DNA of 58,703 nt from an uncultured Lachnospiraceae bacterium. Its GTDB lineage: Bacteria; Bacillota; Clostridia; Lachnospirales; Lachnospiraceae. The first letter of the stretch is position 1. Every line of letters begins with the position of its first letter. Positions 36,989 through 46,761 of this stretch are shown here, one piece after another. The translations under genes were made by a program, and so were the position numbers. Location: positions 1 through 58,703 of the forward strand of contig CAMEDC010000013.1 of NCBI GenBank assembly GCA_945913255.1. The letters run 5' to 3'. Below the pieces are notes generated by a model, which was given only the letters and a program-made list of their open reading frames with translations, had not been told where the DNA came from and ran no database searches.

Positions 36989-37777
36989 ATGACATTATTT
37001 CGACATGAATTGAAAAGAAATCTGAAGGCATTGCTGATCTGGGCGCTGAGCATCGGAATTCTCTGCGGAGGATGTCTGCTGTTATTTGACAGCCTGGAAG
37101 AATCCATGGCAGAAATGGCGGAAGCATACTCCAATATGGGTGCTTTTTCCGCAGCCCTTGGTATGGATAAAATCAGCATTGGTACCATAGAAGGGTTTTA
37201 TGCAACAGAGATCGGACTGATGTTTGCCATCGGGGGAGCTATGTTTGCTGCCATGACAGGTGCGGCAATTGTTGCAAAAGAGGAAGAAGGACACACCTCT
37301 GAATTTTTGAACACACTACCCTTTGGAAGGGGATATATTGTAGGCTGGAAATATGCGGCACTTACGGCATTGATTGTACTGTTTCAGGTGATGTGCCTTG
37401 TCTTTATCTGCATTGGATTCGCAGGAGCGGGAGAATGGCCGTCTGCCAAAGAGTTCCTGTTATTCCATGCCGCACAGCTTCTGATGCAACTGGAAGTCGG
37501 CAGTATATGCTTCCTGCTCTCCGCCTGCACAAAGAAAAGACAGATTGGCGGGGCATTGGGTTTTGCGATGTTTTTGTATTTACTTGACCTAATGTGCAGA
37601 GTATTGCCGGATTTGGAGAACCTAAAATACATTACCCCCTATTATTTTTCCAATGCAACGGATATCTTCACCTCCGGAGAAGTAAACACAGGTATGGCAT
37701 TTCTCCACTTTGCCGTGACAATTGCCAGCGTGATAGCAGCCGCAGCAGTTTACCGAAAACGCGACCTTGCCGCATAG
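36989..37777 (+). CDS. ABC-2 type transporter permease
   Basis: A 262-residue membrane subunit with six predicted segments (near 16-35, 75-100, 118-145, 155-180, 190-205 and 235-255). It begins MTLFRHELKRNLKALLIWAL, a typical ABC-2 start, and has the charged cytoplasmic stretch AIVAKEEEGHTSEFLNTLP. ATG 36989 is two bases after the ATPase stop, with GAGAAGGAGGAAG ahead. The frame open from 36947 overlaps the ATPase and is rejected. No terminator follows in the next 180 bases. Confidence 0.88.
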   Translation: MTLFRHELKRNLKALLIWALSIGILCGGCLLLFDSLEESMAEMAEAYSNMGAFSAALGMDKISIGTIEGFYATEIGLMFAIGGAMFAAMTGAAIVAKEEEGHTSEFLNTLPFGRGYIVGWKYAALTALIVLFQVMCLVFICIGFAGAGEWPSAKEFLLFHAAQLLMQLEVGSICFLLSACTKKRQIGGALGFAMFLYLLDLMCRVLPDLENLKYITPYYFSNATDIFTSGEVNTGMAFLHFAVTIASVIAAAAVYRKRDLAA

Positions 37778-37960
37778 GTGCCGCATTGCTGCATAGGGAC
37801 GATTCTTCCGTTGCTCACACCGCCAATTGAACTGAAAAATAAGATGTGTACGTGTGTATTCCCGACAAAAAGTCACGTTAGGGATTGATTTTCTGACCAT
37901 GTTGGATGTATTCTTGTCTTGTAATGCTAATTTGTATTGACGTTTAGGAGGCATATCAGT

Positions 37961-39691
37961 ATGGACAAGAAGAATAAGGTCAGAAAATTAGGCGTTCAGG
38001 CGAAAGTAATGATCCTGGCAAGTATACTTTTGCTGGAAGTATGTGCAATCATGGGGATAAACGGTTATTCCCGTGTAAAGACAGGAATGATTGAATTGGG
38101 AGTGGAAGAGGCGGAAATGGCAGTCAGAGTCGCCTATGATACGGTGGATGGCGATACGCTGGCAACCATAAAGGCCGGTTCGGAGGAGAGTGAAGCATAT
38201 AAGAGTCTTCTGGCAGAACTGCGTCAGGTACAGCAGACCTGCGGGATTGCCTATTTATTTACGCTATATAAAGATGATGACAACAATTTGTACTATGGGG
38301 TAGATGCCGATGCAAGTGAAAAACAAGCGTATCCGGGTCTGGCGTATGAAGAGCCATATTCATATTTCGCTTCCGTTTTTGCAGGGGAGGATTACGTGGA
38401 GCAATCTATTGTTCACACGGAGTATGGCGACTTGATTTCTGCATACATGCCTGTGTATGACAGTACAGGAACCGTGGTGGGAATCCTGGGATGCGACTAT
38501 GATGCGTCATATATACAGGATAGAATTGATGCAGCCAGGAGAAGTACGCTTCAAATTGCAGCCATTTGTCTGGTGTCTTCCTTTATTCTGCTGAAACTGG
38601 TAGTCGGCGGTGTGATGAAGAGTTTGAAGAAGGTAGATCGGAAGATTTACGATTTGGTACATAGCGAAGGAGACCTGACACAGAAACTGGACATTCACTC
38701 AGGCGACGAACTGGAACTGATAGCGGAAAATGTGAATACACTGCTGGAGCACATCAGGGGAATCATGCTGAATATTTCACAGAATTCTGCGAAGCTGGGT
38801 GAATCTACGGGAAATGTAGTCGAAAGCCTTGCAAGTGCGAAGGACGGTATTTCGGATGTGTCTTCCACCATGGAGGAAATGAGTGCTGCCATGGAAGAGA
38901 CAAGTGCATCACTCTGCCAGGTGAATGAGTCTGTGGGAAGTATTGATGCTACGGTGGTTTCCATTGCTAATAAAGCATCCTCAGAAAGTGTTTCCTCCAG
39001 AGAAACAGCAAAGAAGGTGCAGGAGATTTACAATCAGGCACAGAACGACAGAGAGGCAGCTTCTAAACAGACGGAGGAAATGTCCAAGGTTGTTAATGAG
39101 AAAATTGAGCGCTCCAAAGCAGTAGAACAGATTGATGCCCTCACTACGGAAATTCTGAATATTACCGACCAGACAAGTCTGCTGGCTCTGAATGCAAATA
39201 TTGAAGCTGCCAGAGCAGGTGAGGCGGGAAGAGGCTTTGCGGTAGTAGCAGGAGAAATCGGTTCTCTGGCGGCGAATTCAGCAAAGGCAGCAGAGGAAAT
39301 CCAGAGAGTGAGCAAGGAAGTAATCGATGCGGTGAATGACCTTGCAAAAGAGGCAGAGCAGATGATTCGCTTTGTAAATGAAACTACCATGGCAGGTTAT
39401 GAAAAGCTTTTGGATAACAGCAGAGATTATCAGAAGGATGTAGAACATCTGAGCGCAACCATGCAGGAGTTTGCAACAGATAGCGTGGAGCTTCGTGAGA
39501 ATATTGACAGTATTAAGGAAGCCGTGGAAGCAGTTAATGTCGCTGTTGAGGAAAGTACCAAGGGTGTTGTCAGCGTTACGGAAGTGGCTTCCGATTTGAC
39601 AGAAAGTATGGAAAACATCAATGAAGAAGCCAATGCCAACAAGGAAGTTACAGTACAGCTTGGCGAAGAAGTTGGTAAATTTAAACTGTAG
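37961..39691 (+). CDS. Methyl-accepting chemotaxis protein
   Basis: A 576-residue transmembrane chemoreceptor. Membrane segments at about 14-33 and 195-218 flank an extracellular Cache-like sensor with many acidic residues. A HAMP region follows, then a long coiled-coil signalling domain with the conserved tip [33 protein letters not shown] that contacts CheA and CheW (given here as the family signature, positions about 405-438). ATG 37961 has TAGGAGG before it; the frame from 37937 is not used. The ligand is unknown. No che genes are nearby. A terminator follows. Confidence 0.93.
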   Translation: MDKKNKVRKLGVQAKVMILASILLLEVCAIMGINGYSRVKTGMIELGVEEAEMAVRVAYDTVDGDTLATIKAGSEESEAYKSLLAELRQVQQTCGIAYLFTLYKDDDNNLYYGVDADASEKQAYPGLAYEEPYSYFASVFAGEDYVEQSIVHTEYGDLISAYMPVYDSTGTVVGILGCDYDASYIQDRIDAARRSTLQIAAICLVSSFILLKLVVGGVMKSLKKVDRKIYDLVHSEGDLTQKLDIHSGDELELIAENVNTLLEHIRGIMLNISQNSAKLGESTGNVVESLASAKDGISDVSSTMEEMSAAMEETSASLCQVNESVGSIDATVVSIANKASSESVSSRETAKKVQEIYNQAQNDREAASKQTEEMSKVVNEKIERSKAVEQIDALTTEILNITDQTSLLALNANIEAARAGEAGRGFAVVAGEIGSLAANSAKAAEEIQRVSKEVIDAVNDLAKEAEQMIRFVNETTMAGYEKLLDNSRDYQKDVEHLSATMQEFATDSVELRENIDSIKEAVEAVNVAVEESTKGVVSVTEVASDLTESMENINEEANANKEVTVQLGEEVGKFKL

Positions 39692-39710
39692 ATTAATGTA
39701 AGTAGCGGGG

Positions 39711-39741
39711 CATCTGCCATATTTGGCAGATGTCCTTTTTT
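39711..39741 (+). terminator. Intrinsic terminator after chemoreceptor gene
   Basis: CATCTGCCA pairs with TGGCAGATG around a 4-base loop, followed by TCCTTTTTT. The 3' arm also contains the -35 box of the next promoter. Confidence 0.85.
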
Positions 39742-39751
39742 GTGCTACAAT
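39723..39751 (+). promoter_or_regulatory. Promoter for the solute-binding protein/kinase/regulator operon
   Basis: TTGGCA at 39723-39728 and TACAAT at 39746-39751 are spaced exactly 17 bases. The -35 box is embedded in the stem of the preceding terminator. The start codon at 39788 lies 37 bases after the -10. Confidence 0.65.
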
Positions 39752-39787
39752 GAAATTGTAATTTTCATGCAGGGTGGGAGGACAGCG

Positions 39788-40759
39788 ATGTTAAAAAATA
39801 CTTTCCGAAAAAGGTTATCAATGCTGGCAGTTATACTTGGAGCAGTATTCTTCGGGACAGCCTGCCAGGCGGAAAAGAATGCAGGTGTTTCCATTCCGGA
39901 AGAAAAAAAGCTTGTTGTCTATACCTCCCATAAAGAAGAGGTTTACCAGCCCATTATCAGAGAATTTGAGGAGAGAACCGGAATCTGGGTGGAACTTTGC
40001 TCAGGGGGAACCTCCGAGCTTTTAGAGGAGATTCAGGCAAGTAAAGGAGAGTTTACCTGCGATGTTATGTTTGGCGGGGGCATTGAGAGTTACAGTGCCT
40101 GCGAAGACTGTTTTGAGACATATACGCCTTTTACGGAGCTTCCTATTGTATTCATTTATAACAATAAGCTGGTAGACAGCAGTCAGGCACCCTGTAGCTG
40201 GCAGGAATTGTTTTATGAGCGCTGGCAGGGAAATATTGCTTTTGGAGATCCTATGAAATCAGGAAGCAGCTATACCATGCTTGCTACCATGATTCAGGTT
40301 CTTGGTATGGATCCGGAAGTGACTCTGAAACAGTTTGCAAAGGCACTTGATTACAATGTTTCCGAAGGCTCCGGTGAGGCAGTTGAGGAGGTCGCAGGAG
40401 GTGTCCGGGCCGTGGGACTCACTTTGGAGGAAACAGCTTTAAAAGCGATTGCAAAGGGTGCGGATATTTCCATTGTGTACCCGAAGGAGGGAACCAGCGC
40501 AGTCCCGGATGGGTGCGGCATTGTCAAGGGAGCGGAGCATGAAGAAAATGCGAAAAGGTTTCTTGCGTTTATTGTAGGAGAGGATGTGCAGCAGCTGGCT
40601 GTGGACAGACTTTACAGAAGGTCCGTACGGGAAGAATTGAGGGAACCTTCCGACACGAATATGAAAATATTAGACTTTGATGTGGAGTGGGCAGGAATTC
40701 ATAAAGAAGAAATTTTAAAACTCTGGGCGGAAATTATGGCGGAGCGGGGCGAAGAATAG
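39788..40759 (+). CDS. AfuA/PgtC-like solute-binding lipoprotein, probable sensor partner
   Basis: A 323-residue extracellular binding protein. A basic start and hydrophobic segment end at FFGTAC, a non-ideal lipobox with Cys26. The body opens KLVVYTSHKEEVYQPIIREFEERTG (AfuA/FbpA-type fold, given as positions about 35-60), with CDVMFGGGIES and the hinge region PIVFIYNNKLV. It has no permease next to it; instead the kinase gene starts three bases after its stop. PgtC of the Salmonella phosphoglycerate system has the same place, so it may present ligand to the kinase rather than feed a transporter. ATG 39788 follows GGGAGGACAG. Confidence 0.8.
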   Translation: MLKNTFRKRLSMLAVILGAVFFGTACQAEKNAGVSIPEEKKLVVYTSHKEEVYQPIIREFEERTGIWVELCSGGTSELLEEIQASKGEFTCDVMFGGGIESYSACEDCFETYTPFTELPIVFIYNNKLVDSSQAPCSWQELFYERWQGNIAFGDPMKSGSSYTMLATMIQVLGMDPEVTLKQFAKALDYNVSEGSGEAVEEVAGGVRAVGLTLEETALKAIAKGADISIVYPKEGTSAVPDGCGIVKGAEHEENAKRFLAFIVGEDVQQLAVDRLYRRSVREELREPSDTNMKILDFDVEWAGIHKEEILKLWAEIMAERGEE

Positions 40760-40762
40760 AAC

Positions 40763-42502
40763 ATGAGAAAAAGAAGCAGAAAAACATTTAAGCAGGAACT
40801 TCTGATGTGTTTCCTTACTGTGTCCGTACTTCCGCTGGCAGTGTGCAGTCTGTTTTTGATTCAGATGTTTCAGATGAAGGTATCCAGGGACTATCGTGTT
40901 ATGGACATGGAGCAGGCCGAGGAGATCAACGGGAGGCTGGAACAGCTGTTTGCTGAATTTGAAGCACTGGCACAGGAGTTCTCCGATAACGGTGAAATCG
41001 CAGCAGCACTGCGTCAGTCGGAAGCCGGGAACAGTAATGAGATTTACAGAACGCTTTACCGGGAGACAAAGGAATTACGCGATTATGCCTGGTTTGAACT
41101 GTATGATTCGGAAGGGGTCTGCAGATATTCTACCGGTGCCGGGACTTATCAGAGGAAGCTGGAACCCTACTGGGGAATTCTACGTAAGGCGGCGGAGAAC
41201 CCCGGAGGTCTTGCGGTGTCGAGTGCGGATGATCCTTCAACCCAGGCAGTTCTTCAGGCGGCAATGCTCATAGAGGATGGGCATGGAAGCGCAGGCTTTT
41301 TTGTCATCAGCATGGGGGTACAGGAGTTTGAGACAGTGTTGAAGGGAACCTATGGAGGACAGGACGGCATCTGCATTCTGGATAGCTTTCTGGAGACTGT
41401 ATATGATGCGGGAACTGCCGCCAGCGAGAATATCGGAGAGGTACTTCGTAGCAGACTTCTAAGGAATGAACCGATTCAGGAAGATGTAGGCGGAAACAGT
41501 ATATATCTGGATGAAATGGAAGGAATTGGGCTTTACACGGTTTTGCTCAGACCGCAGGTTTTTACTGCCAGCACGGTCAATTCTATGTACAGTGTGCTTT
41601 TTATTATGATTGCAGTGATATTGATTTTGTGTATTCTTCTGGTAATTAAGCTGAGCAACCGGCTTTCCAGACCCATTCATGTGCTGAATGAAACCATGTA
41701 TGAGGTACAGAGCGGAAATCTGGATGCACATATGCAGGAGGACTGGCCTACCACGGAATTTGTACAGATGTCCGGAAACTTCAATTACATGACTGCCGAT
41801 TTAAAGAAATATATGGAAAAACAGGTGGAGCAGCAAAAGCAGTTGAATGAAATTCAGATAGCCATGATGCAGGCGCAGCTGAACCCTCACTTCCTGTACA
41901 ATACACTTGACACGGTGAAGTGGGTAGCGAAAGCGAATCATGTACCGGAGATTGTAACGCTGGTTTCCAAACTGGCGAAAATTCTCAGAGCCAGCATTTC
42001 CAGGGAACAATTTACAACGCTGCGGGAAGAGATGGAACTGGTGAACAGTTATGCAGAGATACAGCGTATCCGTTTCAACGGAAAATTTGAGTGTACCTGC
42101 AGTTATGATGAAAAACTTGCAGATTGCGAACTGCCTAAGTTGGTGATACAGCCGATTGTGGAAAACGCGGTGATTCACGGACTTTCGGAGTGCGAGGACG
42201 GACATATCCGGGTACAGGCCTTTGTAGAAGAGGGAGAAAAAGCGCAGAAACTGGTGGTGACGGTCAGTGATGACGGCTGTGGGATTGAACAGGCAGTCAT
42301 TGACAGGTTGAACAACGGTGGAATGCAGGAACACACGGGGCATATCGGACTGGGAAATGTGGACAGGATTATCCGGCTGCATTACGGGGAAGGCTTCGGC
42401 GTGAAAATCCAAAGACAGGAACAGAGAGGCACTCTTGTTATTTTGACATTCCCTTTTCAGAAGGAGAGAACGGAAGATGTTGAAAGTATTGGTGGTAGAT
42501 GA
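40763..42502 (+). CDS. YesM-type sensor histidine kinase
   Basis: A 579-residue membrane kinase. Membrane segments near 15-36 and 275-297 enclose an extracellular sensor of about 240 residues. Then come a HAMP region (SRPIHVLNETMYEVQSGNLD), the His_kinase domain with phosphorylated histidine in AQLNPHFLYNTLDTVKW, and an ATPase domain with N-box VIQPIVENAVIHGLS, DDGCGI and HIGLGNVDRII. Kinases of this class pair with AraC-type receivers; here that gene overlaps the stop by 26 bases. With the preceding binding protein it forms a three-gene signalling set likely controlling the importer at 43425-48411. Confidence 0.92.
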   Translation: MRKRSRKTFKQELLMCFLTVSVLPLAVCSLFLIQMFQMKVSRDYRVMDMEQAEEINGRLEQLFAEFEALAQEFSDNGEIAAALRQSEAGNSNEIYRTLYRETKELRDYAWFELYDSEGVCRYSTGAGTYQRKLEPYWGILRKAAENPGGLAVSSADDPSTQAVLQAAMLIEDGHGSAGFFVISMGVQEFETVLKGTYGGQDGICILDSFLETVYDAGTAASENIGEVLRSRLLRNEPIQEDVGGNSIYLDEMEGIGLYTVLLRPQVFTASTVNSMYSVLFIMIAVILILCILLVIKLSNRLSRPIHVLNETMYEVQSGNLDAHMQEDWPTTEFVQMSGNFNYMTADLKKYMEKQVEQQKQLNEIQIAMMQAQLNPHFLYNTLDTVKWVAKANHVPEIVTLVSKLAKILRASISREQFTTLREEMELVNSYAEIQRIRFNGKFECTCSYDEKLADCELPKLVIQPIVENAVIHGLSECEDGHIRVQAFVEEGEKAQKLVVTVSDDGCGIEQAVIDRLNNGGMQEHTGHIGLGNVDRIIRLHYGEGFGVKIQRQEQRGTLVILTFPFQKERTEDVESIGGR

Positions 42503-43241
42503 TGAATTGGTTGTGAGACGCGGCATTGTGATGGAGACGGACTGGGCCTCCCTGGACTGTGCCGTGGTGGCAGAGGCTGCAAATGGAGAGGAGGCACTGG
42601 AGGCGGTACATAAGTTCCAGCCGGATTTGATTATCAGTGATATTCGCATGCCGCGCATGGATGGTATTGAGTTACTGAAAAACCTGCGGCAGGAGGGGAA
42701 TGAGGTACGTGTTATTTTCCTGACAGCTTACAGTGAGTTTGAGTATGCCAAACAGGCACTTCGCTACTATGCCTTTGACTATCTTCTGAAGCCGTTTGAG
42801 GACGGGGAACTGGAGGAGTGTGTGCTGCGGGCGAAGAAGGAAATTGAGGAGCAGCGGGATGACAGAAAGCAGCAGGAGGAACAGATAGTGCTGTCTGACT
42901 CCGGAAAAACGGGGGACAAGAGCAGGTACATCAAAGAAGCACTGGCATATATTGCGGAGCACTATGGGGACAGTGATATCAGTATCGGAACAATTTCTGC
43001 AGCTATCGGCATCAGTGAAGGGCATTTAAGTCATCTGTTCAAGAAAGAGACGGACTACACGGTTGCCGCATACATTACCAGATACCGTATGCGGGCAGCC
43101 ATGAAACTGCTGGAGGATTGCCGCAACCGTGTCAGTGAGGTGGCAGAGAAGGTCGGATACAGGGATATTACTTACTTTTCCAGCACCTTTAAGAAAATTG
43201 TCGGCATGACGCCATCCGAATATCAAAACCGAAGAGAATAA
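42477..43241 (+). CDS. AraC-type response regulator (YesN-like)
   Basis: A 254-residue regulator. The receiver domain (1-120) has the acidic pocket VLVVDDE, phosphorylated aspartate in IISDIRMPRMDG, threonine switch FLTAYSEFEYAKQAL and lysine in YLLKPF. The C-terminal AraC domain (about 150-252) holds two helix-turn-helix motifs, ISIGTISAAIGISEGHLSHL and VSEVAEKVGYRDITYFSSTF. ATG 42477 lies inside the kinase gene, so the two are translationally coupled. The likely targets are the promoter at 43338 for the importer operon, and possibly its own operon. Confidence 0.93.
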   Translation: MLKVLVVDDELVVRRGIVMETDWASLDCAVVAEAANGEEALEAVHKFQPDLIISDIRMPRMDGIELLKNLRQEGNEVRVIFLTAYSEFEYAKQALRYYAFDYLLKPFEDGELEECVLRAKKEIEEQRDDRKQQEEQIVLSDSGKTGDKSRYIKEALAYIAEHYGDSDISIGTISAAIGISEGHLSHLFKKETDYTVAAYITRYRMRAAMKLLEDCRNRVSEVAEKVGYRDITYFSSTFKKIVGMTPSEYQNRRE

Positions 43242-43276
43242 GCATATCATTGTGCATAAGTGATACAAAAACAGAT

Positions 43277-43314
43277 AATCCTGTTATTCTTTTGTATAGA
43301 ATAACAGGATTTTT
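43277..43314 (+). terminator. Intrinsic terminator after the response regulator
   Basis: A perfect 14-bp stem, AATCCTGTTATTCT with AGAATAACAGGATT, around a 7-base loop and followed by TTT. Confidence 0.88.
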
Positions 43315-43337
43315 AAAATGATAACAGTTTTGCCCAG

Positions 43338-43366
43338 TTCATTTTGACTGCCCTCGCGGATATAAT
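43338..43366 (+). promoter_or_regulatory. Probable regulator-dependent promoter of importer operon
   Basis: A perfect TATAAT at 43361-43366 has only a poor -35 (TTCATT at 43338-43343) at 17 bases. A strong -10 with a weak -35 is typical of promoters activated by AraC-type regulators, and the regulator gene lies just upstream. Confidence 0.45.
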
Positions 43367-43424
43367 TATCTTACAAGATGTACGAAACACACATGCCTGC
43401 AACAGCAGGCAGAAGGGAGCAAAC

Positions 43425-44858
43425 ATGAAAAAGAAAATTGTATCACTGGTATTGGCCGGCACGATGATGGCTATGACATTGGCAGGCTGCGGTTCCAGCG
43501 AACCGCAAAACACTTCTTCCACACCTGCATCCGCTGCAGGAAGCGAGGAACAGAAAAACAATGAGGCTGTGGAGGCTTCTAAGGAAGAAGCCCCCAAGGA
43601 AGAAGAAAACCTTTCCGAGATTGAGAAGATTATTAAGGAAGCAGAGGGAATGACCATGGAGGAACTGGCCAAGAAGGCCATCGAGGAGTCCAACGGTAAA
43701 ACCTTCTATGGCGTAGGAAACTCCAGCCGCGGTAAGACTGCGCTTCCCCTGTTCATCGAATATTTGCAGTCCATCGATTCTTCCTACACAATGGAGTATG
43801 AGTGGCAGCAGCCCAAGAACAACAAGATTTTCGAACAGCTGACAGCTGATTCCCTGAAGGAGACAGGAACCTTTGCAATGACCCTGATTCAGGACGGCAA
43901 CCAGATTGAATCAAAGATGGTTCAGCCGGGTATCCTGAAAACATACATTCCCAAGGAGTGGGCAGATGCAAACGGAACCACCGCTGACGCATACGAAGGT
44001 TTTCTTCCTTTGCAGACGCTGAATAAGGTATTTATGTACAATTGCACTGGTGATGCCGTTTATGACAACTGCTGGGATTTCGTGGCAGAAGGCAATCATT
44101 CCCTTTACATGGACATTGATTCTGAAATCGTAGGAAAGAACTTCCTGTATATGTTGACTGAGGATAAGTACGCAGCATGGCTGAAGGAAGCTTTTGAAGC
44201 ACTGGATGACAGTGACAAGGCATATTTCCAGCCTGTCATCGATGAGATGAAGTCTGAGGCAGAGGATCTGGGACTTGGCGCAGACGGTGCATATGCACTG
44301 GCATGGATTAAGCTGTGGGTGGAAAGCTATAATGCACAGACTGACGATGGGCCTATCTGCAATACCCTGGTAACCGATTCCGCAACAGATCAGAGCGGTC
44401 TGCTGGTATACTCCAAGCTTCGTTCTGTAGAGGAGTCTGCGGGTGTATCCCTGAATAACATCAAGGTTGCGGCTTATGAAGACGGCTATACCGGAATCGG
44501 CGGTTATGGTTACTGCCATTACCTGTTTGTAACAAATAACAGCCCTCTTCCCTGGACTGCATGTGCATTTATTGCATACATGACCTGCACGGAAGACGGA
44601 TTCAGCGCATGGGGCAAGGATATGGGCGGTTATTCTTCCAATCCTGAGGTGGCAACAGCGATTGAGACCACCTATCAGCACAGCAAGGGCGGCTACAATG
44701 AAGCAGGTGAGAATGTGTTTGAGTGTAAGAATGACCGCGGCTATGACTGGTGGACAACAGATGGCGAACTGGTTCTGGAAGATCCCGAATACTGTGCATC
44801 TGTAGCCTTTACTGTAGGTAGCTGGATTGAACTCTTGACCAAATACAGTGCGGAATAA
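43425..44858 (+). CDS. ABC importer solute-binding lipoprotein
   Basis: A 477-residue lipoprotein. The signal peptide ends in an excellent lipobox, LAGC (Cys22), followed by a Ser/Glu-rich tether (about 23-65). The binding domain has GKTALPLFIEYLQS and aromatic-rich segments such as YDWWTTDGELVLEDPEY. It is larger than typical AfuA/FbpA proteins, and the ligand is not clear. ATG 43425 follows AGAAGGGAG. A terminator-like hairpin separates it from its permease, which should allow more binding protein than transporter. The adjacent PgtCBA-like regulators suggest a phosphorylated or organic anion substrate, but this is a weak inference. Confidence 0.8.
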   Translation: MKKKIVSLVLAGTMMAMTLAGCGSSEPQNTSSTPASAAGSEEQKNNEAVEASKEEAPKEEENLSEIEKIIKEAEGMTMEELAKKAIEESNGKTFYGVGNSSRGKTALPLFIEYLQSIDSSYTMEYEWQQPKNNKIFEQLTADSLKETGTFAMTLIQDGNQIESKMVQPGILKTYIPKEWADANGTTADAYEGFLPLQTLNKVFMYNCTGDAVYDNCWDFVAEGNHSLYMDIDSEIVGKNFLYMLTEDKYAAWLKEAFEALDDSDKAYFQPVIDEMKSEAEDLGLGADGAYALAWIKLWVESYNAQTDDGPICNTLVTDSATDQSGLLVYSKLRSVEESAGVSLNNIKVAAYEDGYTGIGGYGYCHYLFVTNNSPLPWTACAFIAYMTCTEDGFSAWGKDMGGYSSNPEVATAIETTYQHSKGGYNEAGENVFECKNDRGYDWWTTDGELVLEDPEYCASVAFTVGSWIELLTKYSAE

Positions 44859-44873
44859 CAGCAACTGTCAGGT

Positions 44874-44912
44874 GGGGTGCCGTACCGATGGTGCGCGGCA
44901 CCCCGCTTTTTT
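44874..44912 (+). terminator. Attenuating hairpin between binding protein and permease genes
   Basis: GGGGTGCCG pairs with CGGCACCCC around a 13-base loop, followed by GCTTTTTT. Because the permease begins 17 bases later with no new promoter visible, partial termination that lowers expression of the membrane genes is likely. Confidence 0.75.
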
Positions 44913-44928
44913 AGGAAAGGAGTGGCTT

Positions 44929-46734
44929 ATGAATAGCAAACACATGGCGAACAGGGTAAAAACGTACCTTTCCAAGCCGCAGAACATTATCCTGCTGCTG
45001 TTCGGTATCGTACTTACCTTTACCACGGTAGCACCTATTGTTGCTATCGTTAAAGACACACTGATTATTCATCCGGGTACGATTGACGCCCATTTGACCG
45101 GAAAAACATCCGGCTATACAGTTGTCAACTATGTTGATCTGTTTACCAGCAAGCTGGCAAAGACAAATCTTTGGAAACCGCTTTGGAATACGCTGCTGCT
45201 GGCTGTGTTCACCTGTACGATTTCTATCCTTTACGGTGGATTTTTCGCATTCCTGGTAACCAGAACCAACCTGAAATTTAAAAAGTATTTGAGCTCTATT
45301 TTCATTTTCCCTTATATCATGCCGCAGTGGACACTTGCTGTTGTATGGCAGAATGTGTTCAACAGCAATGCAGTGGTAGGAACGTCCAACGGACTGCTGG
45401 CTTCCCTTTTTGGAATTGAAATGCCAAAGTGGTGGTGCCAGGGGCTTTTCCCAAGCTCCATTGTGCTGGGATTGCACTACGCACCCTTTGCATACATTCT
45501 GATTGGCGGTATTTTCCGCAATATGGACGCAAATCTGGAAGAAGCGGCAACCATTCTTGATACGCCCAAGTGGAAAACGATGTTCCGCATTACACTTCCC
45601 ATGATAAAACCGGCAATTCTTTCCACGATTCTGTTGGTATTCGGAAGCGCGATGGGAAGCTATCCGGTTCCCCATTATCTGGGACTGACTACTCTTTCCA
45701 CCAAGTACATTTCACTGAATTCCAAGTATACCGGTGAGGCCAGTATCCTGGCAATCATTATGATGATATTCGGTGTGGCAATCCTTACTATGAACCAGGT
45801 AAGCTTAAAGAGCCGGAAAAATTATACAACGGTCACAGGAAAATCCGGGCAGCTGTCTAAAATAAATCTGGGTAAGGTTGGCAAGTACCTTATTGCGGTT
45901 GTTATGGTTGTTCTGACCTTCTTTACCAGCATTTTTCCTATTTTTTCCTTCGCGTTGGAGACATTTCTTCCCAATCCCGGAGATTACAGTTTCCTGTATA
46001 CGAAGGATGTCAGCAATCTGACTACAAAGTGGTGGATTACAAACGAAAATATCACTGAGAACGGAATGTACGGTCAGAAGGGCATTCTGTATAACGAGAC
46101 CATCTGGCACGCTTTTGCCGGAACCCTTCTTGTAGCAGTTTGCTGTGCACTGCTGGCAGGTACCATCGGAACGTTGATTGGTTACGCGGTGGCTAAAAAC
46201 CGTCGGAGTAAGTGGGCATCCTATGTCAACGGCGTGGCATTCCTTCCGTACCTGATGCCGTCCATAGCGGTGGGTGCAGCATTTTTTATTCTGTTCTCCA
46301 ATGAGAAAATTAACCTGTTTAACACATATACTCTGCTGATTATCGCAGGTACCATAAAATACATTCCCTTTGCGAGCCGAAGTGCATTAAACTCCATGCT
46401 GCAGTTGTCCAATGAGATAGAGGAAGCTGCGATTATACAGAATGTACCATGGTTCAAGAGAATGTTCCGTATTATCGTACCGATTCAGAAGTCTTCCATT
46501 ATCAGCGGATATATGCTGCCGTTCATGACCTGTTTAAGAGAATTGTCATTGTTCCTGCTCCTGTGTACGCAGGGTTTTATTCTCTCCACTACGCTGGATT
46601 ATTTCGATGAGATGGGCTTGTATGCATTTTCCAGCGCAATTAACCTGATTCTGATTGTAACCATTTTGATTTTCAATACGCTTGTAAACAAGCTGACCGG
46701 CGCCAGTCTGGATGACGGAATCGGAAGCAATTAG
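44929..46734 (+). CDS. ABC importer permease, fused double-domain
   Basis: A 601-residue permease with about twelve membrane segments, made of two fused binding-protein-dependent transport domains like FbpB or ThiP. Each half carries an EAA loop that contacts the ATPase: EEAATILDTPKWKTMFRITLP at about 213-233 and EEAAIIQNVPWFKRMFRIIVP at about 501-521 (given as family landmarks). One polypeptide therefore replaces a permease pair. ATG 44929 follows AGGAAAGGAG. The frame open from 44848 overlaps the binding-protein gene and the hairpin and is rejected. Confidence 0.9.
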   Translation: MNSKHMANRVKTYLSKPQNIILLLFGIVLTFTTVAPIVAIVKDTLIIHPGTIDAHLTGKTSGYTVVNYVDLFTSKLAKTNLWKPLWNTLLLAVFTCTISILYGGFFAFLVTRTNLKFKKYLSSIFIFPYIMPQWTLAVVWQNVFNSNAVVGTSNGLLASLFGIEMPKWWCQGLFPSSIVLGLHYAPFAYILIGGIFRNMDANLEEAATILDTPKWKTMFRITLPMIKPAILSTILLVFGSAMGSYPVPHYLGLTTLSTKYISLNSKYTGEASILAIIMMIFGVAILTMNQVSLKSRKNYTTVTGKSGQLSKINLGKVGKYLIAVVMVVLTFFTSIFPIFSFALETFLPNPGDYSFLYTKDVSNLTTKWWITNENITENGMYGQKGILYNETIWHAFAGTLLVAVCCALLAGTIGTLIGYAVAKNRRSKWASYVNGVAFLPYLMPSIAVGAAFFILFSNEKINLFNTYTLLIIAGTIKYIPFASRSALNSMLQLSNEIEEAAIIQNVPWFKRMFRIIVPIQKSSIISGYMLPFMTCLRELSLFLLLCTQGFILSTTLDYFDEMGLYAFSSAINLILIVTILIFNTLVNKLTGASLDDGIGSN

Positions 46735-46761
46735 AGCAAACAAGAAAGGTAAGGTTTTATT

